Shown: in pieces, positions 41,195 through 48,997 of the stretch
Numbering within the stretch: the first letter of the stretch is position 1
Layout: each line of letters begins with the position of its first letter
NCBI RefSeq assembly: GCF_020667845.1
Contig: NZ_JAFMPQ010000015.1
Coordinates: 1-64,000, forward strand
Source: Cognatishimia sp. F0-27
GTDB lineage: Bacteria; Pseudomonadota; Alphaproteobacteria; Rhodobacterales; Rhodobacteraceae
Length of the DNA stretch: 64,000 nucleotides
Direction: 5' to 3'
The notes under the pieces: model-generated
Seen by the model: only the letters and a program-made list of their open reading frames with translations
Database searches by the model: none
Told to the model about the DNA's origin: nothing
Program-made: the position numbers and the translations under genes

Positions 41195-44095
41195 ATGTTG
41201 AGGAAAAAGACCAACGGGGTTGCGCGACGCCCCCAGCGGACAAGTATCCTGGGTCAGGCGGCCAATACCTCGGTCGACCGCCGCGCATTCCTGCGCGGAT
41301 CGGGTCTGGCCATCGGTGGCCTTGCCGCCATCGCCGCAACCGGCGGCACCGTCCAGCAGGCCAGCGCCCAGAGCGCCGCGGCGATCGGTGCGGTCGATCT
41401 GAAGAAATCCGTCTGCACGCACTGCTCGGTCGGCTGTACCGTTGTGGCAGAAGTCAGCGACGGCGTCTGGATCGGCCAGGAACCCGGCTGGGACAGCCCG
41501 TTCAACCTCGGCGCCCATTGCGCAAAAGGTGCGGCTGTTCGTGAGCACGCCCATGGTGAGCGCCGTCTCAAGTACCCGATGAAGAAAGAGGGTGGTGAGT
41601 GGAAGCGCATCAGCTGGGAGCAGGCGATCAACGAGATCGGCGACGGCATGATGAACATCCGCGAGGAAAGCGGACCGGATTCTGTCTACTGGCTCGGCTC
41701 TGCCAAGCATAACAACGAACAGGCCTACCTGTTCCGCAAGTTCGCCGCCTACTGGGGCACGAACAACGTGGACCACCAGGCGCGGATCTGTCACTCCACC
41801 ACCGTTGCGGGTGTTGCGAACACATGGGGCTACGGCGCCATGACCAACTCCTATAACGACATCCACAATTCCAAGGCGATCTTCATCATCGGCGGCAACC
41901 CTGCCGAGGCGCACCCCGTCTCGCTGTTGCACCTGCTGAAGGCCAAGGAACAGAACAACGCGCCCGTCATCGTCTGTGATCCGCGTTTCACGCGCACGGC
42001 GGCCCATGCCGACGAGTATGTGCGGTTCCGTCCTGGCACCGACGTTGCACTCGTCTGGGGTATCCTGTGGCACATTTTCGAGAACGGTTGGGAGGACAAG
42101 GAGTTCATCCGCACCCGCGTCTGGGGAATGGACCAGATCAAGGAAGAAGTGGCCAAGTGGACGCCTGAAGAGGTCGAGCGTGTTACCGGTGCTCCGGGCT
42201 CGCAGCTGCGCCGCGTGGCCCGGACCATGGCCAACAACCGCCCCGGCACCGTGATCTGGTGCATGGGTGGCACACAGCACACCAACGGCAACAACAACAC
42301 CCGCGCTTACTGCGTGCTTCAGCTCGCGCTGGGCAACATGGGCACGTCCGGTGGCGGCACCAACATCTTCCGCGGCCACGACAACGTGCAGGGTGCAACC
42401 GACCTTGGCGTTCTCTCGCACACGCTCCCGGGCTATTATGGCCTGTCCAAGGGTGCATGGGCACACTGGGCGCGTGTCTGGGGCGAGGACGCCGAATGGC
42501 TCGCCGGCCAGTTCCAGACTGTCACCGGTGCCGACGGCAAGGAGAAGTCGCTTCAGAACCTCACCGGTATTCCGGTGTCGCGCTGGATCGACGGCGTTCT
42601 CGAAGATCCTGAGAACACCGATCAGCCAAACGCTGTCCGTGCGATGGTGCTGTGGGGCCACGCGCCCAACTCGCAGACCCGGATGAAGGAAATGAAGACG
42701 GCGATGGAGAAGCTGGACATGCTGGTCGTGATCGACCCGTTCCCCACCGTCTCCGCCGTGCTGCATGACCGCACCGATGGTGTCTACCTTCTGCCCGCCG
42801 CCACCCAGTTCGAGACCTACGGCTCCGTTACGGCGTCGAACCGCTCGATCCAGTGGCGCGAGAAGATCATGGACCCGCTCTTTGAGTCCAAGACCGATCA
42901 TGAAATCATCGGCCTGTTCTCCAAGAAGTTCGGCTTCCACGATCGGATGTTCCGCAACATCGCCCTTGAGGATGACGGCATCACGCCGAACATCGAGGAC
43001 ACGCTGCGCGAGATCAATTCGGGCATGTGGACGGTGGGCTATACCGGCCAGTCGCCAGAGCGTCTCAAGCTGCACATGGCGAACCAGCACACCTTCGACC
43101 GCACCACGTTGCAGGCGATTGGTGGTCCCGCAGATGGTGACTACTACGGTCTGCCATGGCCGTGCTGGGGCACCGCGGAAATGAACCACCCGGGCACGCC
43201 GAACCTCTACGACATGTCCAAGCCGGTGGCTGAAGGCGGTCTGACATTCCGGGCGCGCTTCGGCGTCGAGCGGGATGGGGACAACCTGCTGGCGGATGGC
43301 GTCTATTCTGCCGGATCTGAAATTCAGGATGGCTATCCTGAATTCACCATGCAGATGCTGATGGATCTCGGTTGGGATGGCGATCTGACCGACGAGGAGC
43401 GCGCCGCAATCGACGCGGTGGCAGGACCCAAGACCAACTGGAAGACCGACCTCTCCGGCGGCATCCAGCGGGTTGCGATCCAGCATGGCTGTGCGCCCTT
43501 CGGGAACGCAAAGGCCCGTGCCGTCGTGTGGACCTTCCCGGATCCAGTGCCGGTGCACCGCGAGCCGCTCTACACCAACCGTCGTGATCTCGTGGCCGAT
43601 TACCCGACCTACGAGGACCGGAAGTTCTATCGTCTGCCGACGATGTATGCCTCGATCCAGAAGCAGGATTTCAGCAAGGACTATCCGATCATCCTCACCT
43701 CGGGCCGCCTTGTGGAATACGAGGGCGGTGGTGACGAGACCCGGTCAAACCCGTGGCTTGCCGAGCTTCAGCAGGACATGTTCGTCGAAATCAACCCGCG
43801 TGACGCCAACAATCTTGGTGTGCGGGACGGCGCGCAGGTCTGGGTCGAAGGGCCCGAAGGCGGCAAGGTCAAGGTCATGGCGATGGTCACCGAGCGGGTT
43901 GGCGAGGGCGTTGCCTTCATGCCGTTCCACTTTGGCGGTCACTTCCAGGGTGAAGACCAGCGGTCCAAATATCCCGATGGCGCCGATCCCTATGTCTTGG
44001 GCGAGAGCACGAACACCGCTCAGACCTATGGCTATGACAGCGTAACGCAAATGCAGGAGACCAAAGCGACTCTCTGCAAAATCATGCCAGCGTAA
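41195..44095 (+). CDS. fdhA: Formate dehydrogenase major (alpha) subunit, Tat-exported
   Basis: Oxidises formate to CO2 at a bis-molybdopterin guanine dinucleotide Mo or W centre. The 966-residue precursor has a Tat signal with DRRAFLRG (R29-R30) and a hydrophobic stretch to about 58. The 4Fe-4S site uses C74, C77, C81 and C109. The metal ligand position is cysteine (C199) followed by the conserved His200 in ARICHSTTVAG, so there is no selenocysteine. The C-terminal molydopterin dinucleotide-binding domain starts near 820 (DYPIILTSGRLVEY). GGAGGGAGAAG fixes the start at 41195. It forms a complex with FdhB and the gamma subunit. Confidence 0.95.
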   Translation: MLRKKTNGVARRPQRTSILGQAANTSVDRRAFLRGSGLAIGGLAAIAATGGTVQQASAQSAAAIGAVDLKKSVCTHCSVGCTVVAEVSDGVWIGQEPGWDSPFNLGAHCAKGAAVREHAHGERRLKYPMKKEGGEWKRISWEQAINEIGDGMMNIREESGPDSVYWLGSAKHNNEQAYLFRKFAAYWGTNNVDHQARICHSTTVAGVANTWGYGAMTNSYNDIHNSKAIFIIGGNPAEAHPVSLLHLLKAKEQNNAPVIVCDPRFTRTAAHADEYVRFRPGTDVALVWGILWHIFENGWEDKEFIRTRVWGMDQIKEEVAKWTPEEVERVTGAPGSQLRRVARTMANNRPGTVIWCMGGTQHTNGNNNTRAYCVLQLALGNMGTSGGGTNIFRGHDNVQGATDLGVLSHTLPGYYGLSKGAWAHWARVWGEDAEWLAGQFQTVTGADGKEKSLQNLTGIPVSRWIDGVLEDPENTDQPNAVRAMVLWGHAPNSQTRMKEMKTAMEKLDMLVVIDPFPTVSAVLHDRTDGVYLLPAATQFETYGSVTASNRSIQWREKIMDPLFESKTDHEIIGLFSKKFGFHDRMFRNIALEDDGITPNIEDTLREINSGMWTVGYTGQSPERLKLHMANQHTFDRTTLQAIGGPADGDYYGLPWPCWGTAEMNHPGTPNLYDMSKPVAEGGLTFRARFGVERDGDNLLADGVYSAGSEIQDGYPEFTMQMLMDLGWDGDLTDEERAAIDAVAGPKTNWKTDLSGGIQRVAIQHGCAPFGNAKARAVVWTFPDPVPVHREPLYTNRRDLVADYPTYEDRKFYRLPTMYASIQKQDFSKDYPIILTSGRLVEYEGGGDETRSNPWLAELQQDMFVEINPRDANNLGVRDGAQVWVEGPEGGKVKVMAMVTERVGEGVAFMPFHFGGHFQGEDQRSKYPDGADPYVLGESTNTAQTYGYDSVTQMQETKATLCKIMPA

Positions 44096-44108
44096 GGAGT
44101 AACGACTT

Positions 44109-44702
44109 ATGGCTAGAGCCAAATTTCTTTGTGACGCCGAGCGCTGTATTGAGTGCAACGCTTGCGTCACGGCCTGTAAGAACGAGCACGAGGTGCCGTG
44201 GGGGATCAACCGCCGTCGGGTGGTCACGATCCAGGACGGCAAGCCCGGCGAGCGCTCGATCTCGGTAGCCTGCATGCACTGTTCAGACGCGCCTTGTATG
44301 GCCGTCTGCCCGGTGGATTGCTTCTACCAGAACGAGGAAGGCGTGGTCCTGCACTCCAAGGACCTCTGCATCGGCTGTGGTTACTGCTTCTATGCGTGCC
44401 CCTTCGGCGCGCCGCAGTACCCGCAGGCGGGCAACTTCGGGTCGCGCGGCAAGATGGACAAGTGCACCTTCTGCGCCGGTGGCCCGGAAGAAACGCATTC
44501 CACGGCGGAGTTCGCCAAGTACGGTCGCAACCGGATCGCGGAAGGCAAGCTGCCGATCTGCGCCGAGATGTGCTCGACCAAGGCGCTCCTCGCGGGTGAC
44601 GGCGACATTGTCGCCAACATCTATCGCGAGCGCGTCGTGGCCCGTGGCTTCGGCTCCGGCGCTTGGGGCTGGGGCACCGCCTACGACCAAAAGGGCGGCT
44701 GA
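44109..44702 (+). CDS. fdhB: Formate dehydrogenase iron-sulfur (beta) subunit
   Basis: Electron-transfer subunit carrying four 4Fe-4S clusters. The 197-residue protein has CIECNACVTACKNEHEVPW near 13-31, CMHCSDAPCMAVCPVDC near 55-71, CIGCGYCFYACPFGAPQ near 87-103, and CTFC with a distant CAEMC near 119 and 155. There is no C-terminal membrane anchor, unlike E. coli FdnH. AAGGAGT precedes the ATG. It follows fdhA by 13 bases and ends with a rho-independent terminator, which separates it from the gamma subunit gene. Confidence 0.95.
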   Translation: MARAKFLCDAERCIECNACVTACKNEHEVPWGINRRRVVTIQDGKPGERSISVACMHCSDAPCMAVCPVDCFYQNEEGVVLHSKDLCIGCGYCFYACPFGAPQYPQAGNFGSRGKMDKCTFCAGGPEETHSTAEFAKYGRNRIAEGKLPICAEMCSTKALLAGDGDIVANIYRERVVARGFGSGAWGWGTAYDQKGG

Positions 44703-44716
44703 TATCGCTCAATTCG

Positions 44717-44749
44717 GACGGGCCGGGGATGTCCTCGGCCCGTCTTTTT
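44717..44749 (+). terminator. Rho-independent terminator after fdhB
   Basis: GACGGGCCGGGG, loop of about four bases, CCTCGGCCCGTC and then TTTTTG. The GC-rich stem of about 12 positions with a short U-run is a good terminator or attenuator. It would lower expression of the gamma subunit and later genes relative to fdhAB. Confidence 0.85.
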
Positions 44750-44895
44750 GTTGAATGCGTATGGCATCGGACCGGGCTTGTCGGACGCGATAGCGTGCCG
44801 CGCTGCGAACCGCCGCCATAAGACGCTTTCCGCCTTGCGGCGTCGAGAGCAACAAGGGGTCTGCGAGGCTCCGACTGGGGTTTGAGGGAAAACAG

Positions 44896-46149
44896 ATGAC
44901 AAAGACAAAAACCGGTTTCGGATGGTTCATGGGGCTTGTGCTTGTGCTGGGTGCACTGGCATTGGTGTTGCGACCCACACCGCCGTCGACCACGCCGGAT
45001 CCTGCGGCACTTGCAGAGGTGCGTGAAGCCACCACCGGCGGTGCGCAGACGCTCGAAGACATTCTGCGCCGGCAGCAGGGACTGCCGATCGACGACTCCT
45101 TCCGCCGGTCGCAACTTGACGATGGAACGGCCGCGGGCATGGCGCAACAGCTCGGCACGCTGGGCGGTGAGAGCGACAGCGAGGTCTGGCGTGCGCTGCG
45201 CTACGGTTATGACGGCGTTGAGGTGTCGGCAGGTGGCCCGGTGGCCCGTGTCCTGATGCAGGACGGCGGCATGACGTGGCTGCAATTCCGGGAAGGCCCG
45301 CTTGTCACCTATGGCGGTGGGCTGTTGCTCGGGACGATCGGCTTGCTGGTGATCTTCTACCTGCTGCGCGGGCGGGTTCAGCTCGACTACGAAAAGACAG
45401 GCCGCACGGTCACCCGCTTCCAGTTTATTGAGCGCTTCGCGCACTGGATGCTTGCGGGCTCTTTCATTCTTCTGGGCCTGACCGGCTTGCTGGTTCTGAT
45501 GGGACGGTTGTTCATTGCGCCGGTCTTCGGGCTGGAGGCCAATGCGCTTATCCTCACGGTGTCGAAATTCGTGCATAACAACGTCTCTTGGGCGTTCATG
45601 CTGGCGCTGGTCATGGTGTTCTTCATGTGGGTTTGGCACAATATTCCCAACCGCACGGACATCACGTGGTTTGCGCAGGCCGGTGGCATCGTGGGCTCCA
45701 GCCACCCGCCTGCCAAGAAGTTCAACGGCGGCCAGAAGATCATCTTCTGGTCCGTCATCCTTCTGGGTGGGTCGATCTCCGTTTCGGGCCTGTCGCTCCT
45801 CTTCCCGTATGAGTTGCCGCTCTTTGCCAAGACCTTTGCCGTGCTTAACGGTATCGGTGTTCCCGGCTGGCTCGGCATGGGGGCCTTCCCGGTGGATCTC
45901 GCGCCGCAGGAAGAGATGCAGTTTGCACAGCTCTGGCATGCAATTGTCAGCTTCGTTCTGATGGCGATCATCATCGCGCATATCTATATCGGCTCCGTCG
46001 GTATGGAGGGTGCCTATGACGCCATGGGCTCGGGCGAGGTTGACGAAGCTTGGGCGGCGCAGCACCATTCGATCTGGCTCGAAGAGATCAAGGCCAAGCG
46101 GGCGGAGTCGGGAACCGCTTCCGGCAGCAGCGCAGCCCCGGCTGAGTAA
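44896..46149 (+). CDS. fdhC: Formate dehydrogenase gamma subunit, cytochrome b556
   Basis: Membrane anchor that takes electrons from FdhB to quinone. The 417-residue protein has an initial TM or signal anchor (10-27), a periplasmic domain (30-135), and then four core spans: 138-158, 186-210, 232-252 and near 278-300, with a last span near 355-378. Candidate heme ligand histidines are in RFAHWMLAG, KFVHNNVSW, VWHNIP and IAHIYIG. This long form is known in Rhodobacter-type enzymes. It starts 193 bases after fdhB beyond a terminator and is close to the WD40-cytochrome gene (6 bases). Confidence 0.9.
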   Translation: MTKTKTGFGWFMGLVLVLGALALVLRPTPPSTTPDPAALAEVREATTGGAQTLEDILRRQQGLPIDDSFRRSQLDDGTAAGMAQQLGTLGGESDSEVWRALRYGYDGVEVSAGGPVARVLMQDGGMTWLQFREGPLVTYGGGLLLGTIGLLVIFYLLRGRVQLDYEKTGRTVTRFQFIERFAHWMLAGSFILLGLTGLLVLMGRLFIAPVFGLEANALILTVSKFVHNNVSWAFMLALVMVFFMWVWHNIPNRTDITWFAQAGGIVGSSHPPAKKFNGGQKIIFWSVILLGGSISVSGLSLLFPYELPLFAKTFAVLNGIGVPGWLGMGAFPVDLAPQEEMQFAQLWHAIVSFVLMAIIIAHIYIGSVGMEGAYDAMGSGEVDEAWAAQHHSIWLEEIKAKRAESGTASGSSAAPAE

Positions 46150-46155
46150 CCCGTC

Positions 46156-47460
46156 ATGCGCCGCGTTCTTGCCGTTGTCTGGGCCATATTGGCCTGTGTC
46201 GCGGGTCCGCTCGCGGCGCAGGAGTTCACGACGCTGAAAGGGCATGGCGGGCCGATCATGGCGCTCGCCGTGTCGCCGGAGGGGAATGTCGCCTCCGCGA
46301 GTTTTGACAATTCCGTCGGGCTCTGGTCCGGACAGGAGCCCCATTGGCTCGAAGGCCATGACGCCGCCGTTTCTGCGGTGGCGTTTGGACCCGGCGATGT
46401 GCTGGTCTCAGGCGGTGACGATTTTGCCGTGCGTCTCTGGACTCCGGACACACGGGTGCTCGGGCATCACGAGGGTAAGGTCAGCGCCCTCGCCGTGTCG
46501 CCGGACGGCCAGCATGTCGTGAGCGGCAGCTGGGATGGGTCGATCCAACTCTGGCCGGTTGCGGCGAGCGGACAAGGCCTGTTGATCGACCGGCCCGGCT
46601 CCGGGGTCAACACGCTCGGGTTCAGCGCAGATGGCGCATATCTTTACGCTGGCACCACGGATGGTGCCTTGATCCGCTACGATCTCGTGGGCGGTTCGGC
46701 GCCGTTTCCCATGGTGCAGCACGGGTTCGGCATCAACGAACTTGTGGTCGGGACAGGATGGGTTGCCTATGGCGCTGTCGATGGTGGCACCCGCGTGGTG
46801 GATGCGCAAACCGGTGACGCGATCGCGGATTTCACGCTCGACCGACGCCCGATCCTGGCGATGGACTGGCATGCCGAGACGGGCCAGATCGCGGTTGGGG
46901 ACGGTCAGGGCTATATCATGATGCTCGATACCAACGCCTGGCGGATTGTGAGTGACACGCGGGCCACACGTCAGGGACCGGTCTGGGCGCTGGCGTTCTC
47001 GACAGATGGCGCGATCATCCACGCGGGGGGGCTGGATGATGTCGTCTATGCCTGGCCGGTCGCCACGCTCGATCAGTTTGGCGAGAGTATGGGCCAGACC
47101 GAACGCGCTTTCCTGCGTGACCCGGCCACAATGTCAAACGGCGAACGTCAGTTCATGCGCAAATGCTCGATCTGCCATGCCCTGACAGACGCACCCTCAC
47201 GCAAGGCGGGACCGTCGCTGTTCGGCGTTTTCGGGCGTGCGGCTGGCAGCGTTGATGGCTATGCCTACAGCGACACGCTCAGCGGATCTCCGATTGTCTG
47301 GGACGATGACACGATCGACGCTTTGTTCGATCAGGGGCCGGACCACTACATTCCGGGATCCAAGATGCCGATGCAGGTGATCACGAAACCGCAGGATCGT
47401 GCGGATCTGATTGCGTTTATGAAAGAGGCCACGGGAGCGGCCGAAGCAGGGGAGAATTGA
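46156..47460 (+). CDS. Exported WD40-repeat protein fused to cytochrome c
   Basis: The 434-residue precursor has a Sec signal (MRRVLAVVWAILACVAGPLAA). Residues 25-315 form WD40 blades, with repeated G-H-x(n)-V-x-x-x-A-x-S/F-x-x-D and S-x-D-x-S/T-V/I-x-L-W motifs, for example SFDNSVGLW, GDDFAVRLW and SWDGSIQLW. A class I cytochrome c domain follows with CSICH near 343-347 and axial Met in GSKMPMQ near 406. It is probably a periplasmic redox partner or docking subunit of the formate dehydrogenase. It sits between the gamma subunit gene (6 bases) and a 41-residue membrane peptide (4 bases). Confidence 0.88.
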   Translation: MRRVLAVVWAILACVAGPLAAQEFTTLKGHGGPIMALAVSPEGNVASASFDNSVGLWSGQEPHWLEGHDAAVSAVAFGPGDVLVSGGDDFAVRLWTPDTRVLGHHEGKVSALAVSPDGQHVVSGSWDGSIQLWPVAASGQGLLIDRPGSGVNTLGFSADGAYLYAGTTDGALIRYDLVGGSAPFPMVQHGFGINELVVGTGWVAYGAVDGGTRVVDAQTGDAIADFTLDRRPILAMDWHAETGQIAVGDGQGYIMMLDTNAWRIVSDTRATRQGPVWALAFSTDGAIIHAGGLDDVVYAWPVATLDQFGESMGQTERAFLRDPATMSNGERQFMRKCSICHALTDAPSRKAGPSLFGVFGRAAGSVDGYAYSDTLSGSPIVWDDDTIDALFDQGPDHYIPGSKMPMQVITKPQDRADLIAFMKEATGAAEAGEN

Positions 47461-47464
47461 GGCA

Positions 47465-47590
47465 ATGAAGGCAATGATTGCGGGCTTTGCGGCCATGGTG
47501 GTGATCGGCGTCGGAGCCTATTTCGTATTGGGCGAAATGGGGTTTTCGGCGGCTGATACGCTTTCCAGTCCCAATGTCCGGCTCGACTGA
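47465..47590 (+). CDS. 41-residue single-span membrane peptide
   Basis: A small frame starting MKAMIAGFAAMVVIGVGAYF and ending SSPNVRLD, with one transmembrane segment (about 4-23). It is four bases after the WD40-cytochrome stop and three bases before the response regulator start. Such tiny proteins occur at the same place in related formate dehydrogenase loci, as remembered. It could be an accessory subunit of the membrane complex. Confidence 0.65.
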   Translation: MKAMIAGFAAMVVIGVGAYFVLGEMGFSAADTLSSPNVRLD

Positions 47591-47593
47591 AAC

Positions 47594-48934
47594 ATGAAGG
47601 ATCGGGCCGGGGAAGACTACGGCGAGGCGCTTGCGGCCGCTTCCGTGCTCGTAATCGACGACGAACCCGGAATGCGCAACTTCCTGACCAAGATCGTCGG
47701 GGCGCGCGTCAAGCGGATCGAAGCGGCCGCCTCTCCGGCGGAAGCCACGCGGCTTCTCGACGAGGCGCATTTCGACATTGTCATTCTCGACAATATCATG
47801 CCGGGCAAGACCGGGCTCGAATGGGTGACGGAGCAGCAAAGGCGCGGCTTCTTTGCCGACGTGATCCTGATCACGGCCTATGCCGACCTCGAGACCGCGA
47901 TCGCCGCGCTGCGCGCGGGGGTCAGTGACTTTGTGCTCAAGCCCTTTCGGGGGAACCAGATTCTCGGGGCGCTTGCGCGCACGCTTGACCGAAAGATCCT
48001 TCGACGGGACAACACGCTGCTCAGGCGGGAGCTTTCGGCCGACGGGCTGAAAGGGCAATTGCTCGGGACATCGCCGAAGCTGGAAGACGTGCGGGGTCTG
48101 TTGCAACGGCTTGCGCCGATGTCGACGCCGGTTCTGTTTACCGGCGCAAGCGGCACCGGCAAGGAGGTCGCCGCACGCACCTTGCATCAGCTTTCGGACC
48201 GCGCCCTGAGACCCTTTGTGGCCGTGAACTGCGCCGCCATTGCGCCGGATCGGATCGCGCAAGAGCTGTTCGGCGTAATCGGGACGGAGGGCAACCGCAG
48301 TCCCGGTCTGTTTCTTTTGGCAGACAGCGGCACGCTGTTTCTTGACGAGGTGGCGCAGATGCCCGACGCGCTTCAAGCCGCGCTTTTGCGCGCGCTTGAG
48401 GATCAGCGCATCCGCGCCGTGGGGGGAGAGCGGGATATTCCGCTGAACCTGCGCTTGATGTTCGCCACCAACGCGGATCTGGGAAAAGCGGTCGAAGAGG
48501 GCCGTTTCAGGGCCGATCTCTATCACCGGATCAACGTGGTGAATGTCGAGATGCCGCATCTTCGCGACCGGGCCGAGGACATCGTCTCTCTCGCTGCGCA
48601 TTTCATGGAGCAGCTTGCCACGAGTATGGGGGTCGAGCCGCTCGCGCTGGACGAGGAAACCCTGTTGAAACTGCGGCGCCATGATTGGCCGGGCAATGTG
48701 CGCGAACTGCGCAACGTGATCGAACGCTCGCTGATCCTCGGGGGCTTTCCGGAAGAGTTTGCGGGCAGTGGTGCCGTGACTGGCGCACGGGCCATTGAGG
48801 ATCTCGAGCTGATCACACAGCGCCACATCCTGCACATCCTGGACCGCTGCGGTGGCAACCGCGCGGAGGCGGCGCGACGCCTTGGCGTGTCGCGCAAGAC
48901 GATCGACCGGAAGGTGGCCACCTGGGATCTCTGA
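47594..48934 (+). CDS. NtrC-like response regulator lacking the GAFTGA motif
   Basis: The 446-residue protein has a receiver (15-130) with acidic D22-D23, phosphoacceptor D66 and K116, an AAA+ domain (about 153-385) with Walker A GASGTGKE (184-191) and Walker B GTLFLDEV (246-253), and a Fis-type helix-turn-helix at the end (NRAEAARRLGVSRKTIDRK). After ELFG (224-227), where sigma-54 activators carry the GAFTGA loop, the sequence is VIGTEGNRSPG. The sigma-54 contact loop is therefore missing, so it probably regulates through another polymerase holoenzyme, as known for the Rhodobacter capsulatus NtrC. It is the last gene of the gamma-subunit operon, and a kinase gene is convergent to it. Confidence 0.88.
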   Translation: MKDRAGEDYGEALAAASVLVIDDEPGMRNFLTKIVGARVKRIEAAASPAEATRLLDEAHFDIVILDNIMPGKTGLEWVTEQQRRGFFADVILITAYADLETAIAALRAGVSDFVLKPFRGNQILGALARTLDRKILRRDNTLLRRELSADGLKGQLLGTSPKLEDVRGLLQRLAPMSTPVLFTGASGTGKEVAARTLHQLSDRALRPFVAVNCAAIAPDRIAQELFGVIGTEGNRSPGLFLLADSGTLFLDEVAQMPDALQAALLRALEDQRIRAVGGERDIPLNLRLMFATNADLGKAVEEGRFRADLYHRINVVNVEMPHLRDRAEDIVSLAAHFMEQLATSMGVEPLALDEETLLKLRRHDWPGNVRELRNVIERSLILGGFPEEFAGSGAVTGARAIEDLELITQRHILHILDRCGGNRAEAARRLGVSRKTIDRKVATWDL

Positions 48935-48997
48935 AGTCGGGGCTTTGGCGGCGGTGTGCGGGTCTGGCCATGCCGCGACAGGCGGGAAGGGGGCGGG

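Noticed and set aside
40799-43558. 919-codon open frame on the minus strand opposite fdhA
   Set aside because: It mirrors a real, fully motif-supported fdhA frame; such shadows are common in GC-rich genes. No motif or ribosome binding site.
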